A stretch of DNA of 8,663 nucleotides. It comes from an uncultured Intrasporangium sp. Its GTDB lineage: Bacteria > Actinomycetota > Actinomycetes > Actinomycetales > Dermatophilaceae. Position numbers and translations under genes: made by a program. Each line of letters starts with the position of its first letter. The stretch's first letter is position 1. Of the stretch, positions 5,559 through 8,663 are shown one piece after another. The notes below the pieces were generated by a model. It ran no database searches, had not been told where the DNA came from, and saw nothing but the letters and a program-made list of their open reading frames with translations. The DNA is taken from assembly GCA_937873285.1 (NCBI GenBank), contig CALMNV010000240.1, forward strand, positions 1-8,663. Reading direction: 5' to 3'.

Positions 5559-6494
5559 CTAGGCGTATGCCGCTCGCACCCGCAGCGCGACCGCGACGAC
5601 CTCGCGTGCGGCGACGTCGGGCGCCGCAGCGACGATGGGCACGACGGCAGGGTCGAAGCCGGCTCGAGCCAGGCCCGCGCGCACCTGCGCCGGCGGCAGG
5701 CAGCACTCCACGACCCCGCCCACCGGCGATGCGGCGAGCAGCTCCCAGAGGGTGCCACCGTCGGAGCCGATCTGCTCGGCGTAGCGCGGCAGCGCCAGCT
5801 CCTCGGCCAGCTCCCCGGCCAGCTCCCCGGCCAGCCCGGCGGTGAGACCGTGGGCGACGTCGCCGGGCGCGCGTTCGACGACGACGGCCATCCGCCTGCT
5901 CGGCCGGCGGACGTAGGGCGGTGCCGGCCACTGCGAGGACAGCACCGCATAGCGGTCGTGGTCGCGCCAGTCCCGCCGTCGGTCGGGACCTGCCATGTGG
6001 AGGAAGTCTCGGCTGAACCCCTCGTGGGAGAACCCGAGGGCGCGCACCACCCCGGCCGAGCGGGTGTTGGCCGGCTGGATGTTGGCCTCGACCCGGTGCA
6101 GGCCCAGGCCCGCCGGCTCGTCGGCGAACGCGATGTCGACCACGAGCCGCAGCCCTTCCCCGAAGAGGCCGTGACCGGCATACGGGTCATAGGCGTCGTA
6201 GCCGAGGGTCGCGCTGCGGAACGCCCCGGCCACGACGTTGGCGACGTTGACCCGACCGACGATCCCGTGCTCGCCCCGGGCGTCGGAGGCGTGGATCAGG
6301 AAGCTGCGGTAGGTGGGCGACTGGGCGGCGAGCACGGCCGGGAGGTTGTGCGGGTCCGGGACGGCGAAGTCGGCCAGCCGGTGGGCCGAGCGGGTCACCG
6401 CCTCGACGTATGCCGCTGTGTCGGCACTGCTGGGAGGCCGCACGGACACTCGCGGGCCCACCGCGACGAACCGGTCAGCGCGGTGCGGCTGCAC
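5559..6494 (-). CDS. GNAT (RimJ/RimL-like) N-acetyltransferase with unrecognised C-terminal domain
   Basis: The family transfers acetyl from acetyl-CoA to an amine, in RimJ/RimL to N-terminal residues of ribosomal proteins. The product is 311 residues. About 14-190 show the GNAT pattern of this subgroup: VSVRPPSSADTAAYVEAV (16-33), GYDAYDPYAGHGLFGEGLRL (98-117, acetyl-CoA loop region), GLHRVEANIQPANTRSAGVV (131-150), RALGFSHEGFSRDFL (151-165) and DRYAVL near 180-185. Residues about 200-311 belong to no family I recognise; they carry a GELAGELAEEL repeat and a double Cys (VECC). An in-frame ATG at 5891 could start this part as a separate protein, but its ribosome site is weak. The GTG start at 6494 lies one base after the amidohydrolase stop; a TTG at 6506 is an alternative. 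The substrate is unknown. Confidence 0.8.
   Translation of the reverse strand: MQPHRADRFVAVGPRVSVRPPSSADTAAYVEAVTRSAHRLADFAVPDPHNLPAVLAAQSPTYRSFLIHASDARGEHGIVGRVNVANVVAGAFRSATLGYDAYDPYAGHGLFGEGLRLVVDIAFADEPAGLGLHRVEANIQPANTRSAGVVRALGFSHEGFSRDFLHMAGPDRRRDWRDHDRYAVLSSQWPAPPYVRRPSRRMAVVVERAPGDVAHGLTAGLAGELAGELAEELALPRYAEQIGSDGGTLWELLAASPVGGVVECCLPPAQVRAGLARAGFDPAVVPIVAAAPDVAAREVVAVALRVRAAYA
5794..5841. repeat. 12-bp in-frame tandem repeat within the acetyltransferase gene
   Basis: GCCAGCTCC(T/C)CG is repeated at 5794-5805, 5806-5817 and 5818-5829, with a degenerate fourth copy from 5830. On the minus strand it encodes the GEL/AEEL repeats. Each unit adds four residues without changing frame, so copy number could vary between strains. 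Confidence 0.8.
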
Positions 6495-6495
6495 G

Positions 6496-7584
6496 TCAGC
6501 GGACAACGCGTCCTCGCAGGACGACGCCCTTGGGGTCGGCCACGACGCTGACGTCCTCGCGGGGATCGGCGCCGTAGACGACGAGGTCGGCGTCGGCCCC
6601 CTCGACGAGCCCCGGCCGGCCCAGCCACTCACGGGCCCCCCAGGTGGCTGCCGCGAGCACCTCCGAGGTGGACAGCCCGGCCCGGGCGAGCTCGGCCATC
6701 TCCTGCGCGAGCAGCCCGTGCGGCAGGCTTCCGCCGGCGTCCGTGCCGACGTAGACGGGCACTCCGGCCTCGTGGGCGGCGGCGACCGTGGCGTAGCGGC
6801 GCTCGTGCAGGTCGAGCATGTGGCGGTGGTATCCCGGGAACTTCTCGCGGGCCGGGGCGGCGATCGAGGGAAAGGTGCCGATGTTGACCAGCGTGGGCAC
6901 GATCGCGATGCCCTGGGCGGCGAAGGTGTCGATGGAGTCCTCCTGCAGGCCCGTGGCATGCTCGACGCAGTCGATGCCCGCCGCGGCGAGGTCGCGCAGC
7001 GACTCCTCGCCGAAGCAGTGGGCCGTGACCCGCGCCCCTTCCTCGTGCGCGGCCGCGACCGCCTCGGCGACCGCGGTCCGCGACCACGACGGCGCGAGGT
7101 CGCCGACCTCACGGTCGATCCAGTCGCCGACGAGCTTGACCCAGCCGTCGCCCCGGCGCGCCTGGATGCGCACCTGCTCGACGAGCTGCGACTCCTCGAC
7201 CTCGGCGGCGTAGTTGCGGATGTAGCGCCGGGTCCGGGCGATGTGCCGCCCGGCCCGGATGATCTTGGGCAGGTCCTCGCGGTCGTCCACCCAGCGGGTG
7301 TCCCCCGGCTGGCCTGCATCGCGGACGAGGAGCGTCCCGTGGTCGCGATCGGTGATGGCCTGCTGCTCGGCCTCCTGCCGGTCCACCGCCCCGTGCGGGC
7401 CGAGGCCGATGTGGCAGTGGGCGTCGACCAAGCCCGGCAGCGCCCAGCCGTCGAGCAGCAGCACGTCGGTGCCGGCCGCCGGCGGGGTGAAGGAGATCCG
7501 GCCGCCGATCACCCAGAGGTCGTCCCGGACCTCCTCGGGGCCCACGAGCACACAACCACGGACCCGAAGCACCGGTGCACCCAT
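6496..7584 (-). CDS. Metal-dependent amidohydrolase
   Basis: This is a TIM-barrel hydrolase of the amidohydrolase superfamily (imidazolonepropionase/prolidase-like branch). The 362-residue product keeps all metal-site motifs: GLVDAHCHIG (51-60, His56 and His58), WVKLVGDW (148-155, Lys150 as possible carbamylated bridge), VTAHCFG (186-192, His189), VEHATGL (207-213, His209) and VGTDAGGS (279-286, Asp282). The N-terminal 45 and C-terminal ~35 residues form the usual small beta domain (DADLVVYGADP near 331-341). No signal peptide is seen, so it is cytoplasmic. It lies 78 nt after ffh and one base before the acetyltransferase. Amidohydrolases at this position between ffh and rpsP are common in actinobacteria, but their substrate is not established and the sequence does not reveal it. 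No strong ribosome site precedes the ATG, which fits a leaderless start. Confidence 0.9.
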   Translation of the reverse strand: MGAPVLRVRGCVLVGPEEVRDDLWVIGGRISFTPPAAGTDVLLLDGWALPGLVDAHCHIGLGPHGAVDRQEAEQQAITDRDHGTLLVRDAGQPGDTRWVDDREDLPKIIRAGRHIARTRRYIRNYAAEVEESQLVEQVRIQARRGDGWVKLVGDWIDREVGDLAPSWSRTAVAEAVAAAHEEGARVTAHCFGEESLRDLAAAGIDCVEHATGLQEDSIDTFAAQGIAIVPTLVNIGTFPSIAAPAREKFPGYHRHMLDLHERRYATVAAAHEAGVPVYVGTDAGGSLPHGLLAQEMAELARAGLSTSEVLAAATWGAREWLGRPGLVEGADADLVVYGADPREDVSVVADPKGVVLRGRVVR

Positions 7585-7590
7585 GGGTCG

Positions 7591-7596
7591 ACCCTA
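7591..7596 (-). promoter_or_regulatory. Candidate -10 box of a leaderless promoter for the amidohydrolase
   Basis: TAGGGT on the minus strand (7596-7591) matches the actinobacterial TANNNT pattern and lies six bases before the ATG at 7584. A transcript from it would begin at or next to the A of the start codon. No ribosome site precedes the ATG. No recognisable -35 is present at the expected distance, so this is tentative. Confidence 0.35.
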
Positions 7597-7662
7597 CTCA
7601 GCGGAGCCGTCATGCCACCACGAGGCGATGGGCCGCACGCCGAGCTGTCCGGCGGGTCCCGG

Positions 7663-8663
7663 TCAGCGACCGCCGCCGAGGAACTTCTCGAAGCCCTTGG
7701 GCAGGCTCGCCGGGTCGAGGTCGGGCAGCGCGTCGCCGTTCAGCCCGCCCGGCGGCAGTCCGAAGGCGCCGGCACCCGCGTTGGCCCGCCCCTCGGCCGA
7801 GCGCAGCGCCGCAGCGCGCTCCTCCGCAGCCCGCTTGGCCGGGTTGCCGCTCTTGCTCTTGCGCCGCTGCGCAGGCTGGGCCTTGCCCCGCTTGCCCACT
7901 CCCGGGAGAGACGGCATCCCGGGAATCCCGGCGCCACCGCCGCGGGCCCGCGACTTCATCATCTTCTGCGCCTGCCCGAAGCGCTCGAGCAGCTGGTTGA
8001 CGTCGGTCACGGTGACACCTGACCCCTTGGCGATCCGGGACCGGCGCGAGCCGTTGATCTGCTTCGGGTGGGTGCGCTCGAAGGGGGTCATCGAGCGCAC
8101 CATCGCCTCGACGCGGTCGAACTCCCGGTCGTCGAAGGCGTCGAGCTGCTCGCGCATCTGCTGCATGCCCGGCATCATCTTGAGCATCGCCTTGAGCGAG
8201 CCCATCTTCTTGATGGCGTTCATCTGCTCGAGGAAGTCCTCGAAGGTGAAGTCCTCCTCGGCGAGGAACTTGCGCGCCATCTCGTCGGCCTGGCGCTTGT
8301 CGAAGGCCCGCTCGGCCTGCTCGATGAGGGTGAGCACGTCGCCCATGTCGAGGATGCGGCCGGCCATCCGGTCCGGGTGGAAGACCTCGAAGTCGGTGAC
8401 CTTCTCGCCCGTGGAGGCGAACATGATCGGCCGCCCGGTGATCTCCGCCACCGACGGCGCCGCCCCACCGCGGGCGTCGCCGTCGAGCTTGGTCAGCACG
8501 ACACCGGTGAAGGCCACGCCCTCCTGGAAGGCGAGCGCCGTGTCGACCGCCGCCTGCCCGATCATCGCGTCGATGACGAAGAGCACCTCGTCGGCCGCGA
8601 CGGCGGCACGGATGTCCGCGGCCTGCTGCATGAGGTCGGAGTCGACGGCGAGGCGCCCCGCGG
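7663..8663 (-). CDS. ffh: Signal recognition particle protein Ffh, 3' two-thirds
   Basis: Ffh is the SRP54 GTPase that binds signal sequences with 4.5S RNA and docks on FtsY. The frame enters from the window edge in the G3 region (AGRL) and continues MQQAADIRAAV, FVIDAMIGQAAVDTA, VVLTKLDGDARGGA (G4, TKLD) and the closing loop of the GTPase domain. The M domain follows, with FLEQMNAIKKMGSLKAMLKM (signal-sequence groove, Met-rich) and the RNA-binding GSRRSRIAKGSGVTVTDVNQ helix-turn-helix. After MMKSRARGGG comes a Gly/Ala/Lys-rich C-terminal tail of about 90 residues ending KGFEKFLGGGR, as often seen in actinobacterial Ffh. About 330 residues are visible; the N domain and the P-loop lie outside. 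The stop is at 7665-7663. Confidence 0.96.
   Translation of the reverse strand, partial: AGRLAVDSDLMQQAADIRAAVAADEVLFVIDAMIGQAAVDTALAFQEGVAFTGVVLTKLDGDARGGAAPSVAEITGRPIMFASTGEKVTDFEVFHPDRMAGRILDMGDVLTLIEQAERAFDKRQADEMARKFLAEEDFTFEDFLEQMNAIKKMGSLKAMLKMMPGMQQMREQLDAFDDREFDRVEAMVRSMTPFERTHPKQINGSRRSRIAKGSGVTVTDVNQLLERFGQAQKMMKSRARGGGAGIPGMPSLPGVGKRGKAQPAQRRKSKSGNPAKRAAEERAAALRSAEGRANAGAGAFGLPPGGLNGDALPDLDPASLPKGFEKFLGGGR

Larger units (their letters stand above)
1277..6415. repeat. Dispersed word CGTATGCCG, eight sites on both strands
   Basis: GTATGCCG or its complement occurs at 1277-1284, 2763-2770, 2914-2921, 4092-4099, 4565-4572, 5565-5572, 6176-6183 and 6408-6415. Seven of the eight extend to the 9-mer CGTATGCCG (all but 2763). 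Four are on each strand. Six lie in genes, in three different reading phases, and two in gaps. The coordinates here span the first to the last site, not a continuous element. Confidence 0.7.

Noticed and set aside
6313..8022. A 569-codon plus-strand frame opposite the amidohydrolase and ffh
   Set aside because: It spans several convincing minus-strand genes and their gap, has low-complexity Arg/Gly/Asp/Val composition, and lacks family motifs.

Overview
The window is high-GC DNA, with GTG starts common and C/G in most third codon positions. It carries the conserved actinobacterial block ffh - amidohydrolase - (acetyltransferase) - rpsP - khpA - rimM - trmD - rplS - lepB - rnhB. The gene order and protein sequences point to an Actinomycetota genome, most likely Micrococcales; this is inferred from the sequence and no database was searched.

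Layout: everything from 8663 down to about 271 is transcribed on the minus strand. Reading in that direction: the 3' part of ffh (SRP GTPase); a metal-dependent amidohydrolase; a GNAT acetyltransferase with an unrecognised C-terminal domain; rpsP (bS16); khpA (KH RNA-binding protein); rimM (16S maturation factor); trmD fused in frame to a second GNAT domain; rplS (bL19) behind a 192-nt structured leader; two tandem signal peptidase I genes; and the first 47 codons of rnhB. The left 0.3 kb runs the other way, on the plus strand: the last 44 codons of a Rip1/RseP site-2 protease, then the first ~46 codons of ispG. The window holds no tRNA, rRNA, CRISPR array, insertion sequence or phage gene, and no gene-free stretch longer than about 190 bases.

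The block is a translation and protein-export locus. bS16, bL19, RimM, KhpA and TrmD build or maintain ribosomes and tRNA. Ffh delivers nascent membrane and secreted proteins to the membrane, and the LepB peptidases cut signal peptides from exported ones. Several genes look translationally coupled: TGATG between the two lepB genes, a 2-nt gap between rpsP and khpA, and a 1-nt gap between the amidohydrolase and the acetyltransferase.

The most striking observation is at 271-291. The 5' end of rnhB (minus) and the 5' end of ispG (plus) meet head to head and share the same ~18-21 bases, which encode the conserved RNase HII strand VGVVVID on one strand and the conserved IspG motif SMTTTPT on the other. 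In relatives both genes lie on the same strand, many kilobases apart. The junction therefore looks like an inversion at a short inverted repeat, either real or, more probably, an assembly join, since it destroys ispG. Other points of interest are an 8-9 bp word (CGTATGCCG) repeated eight times in genes and gaps alike, a potential switchable RNA structure in front of rplS, and the TrmD-GNAT fusion.
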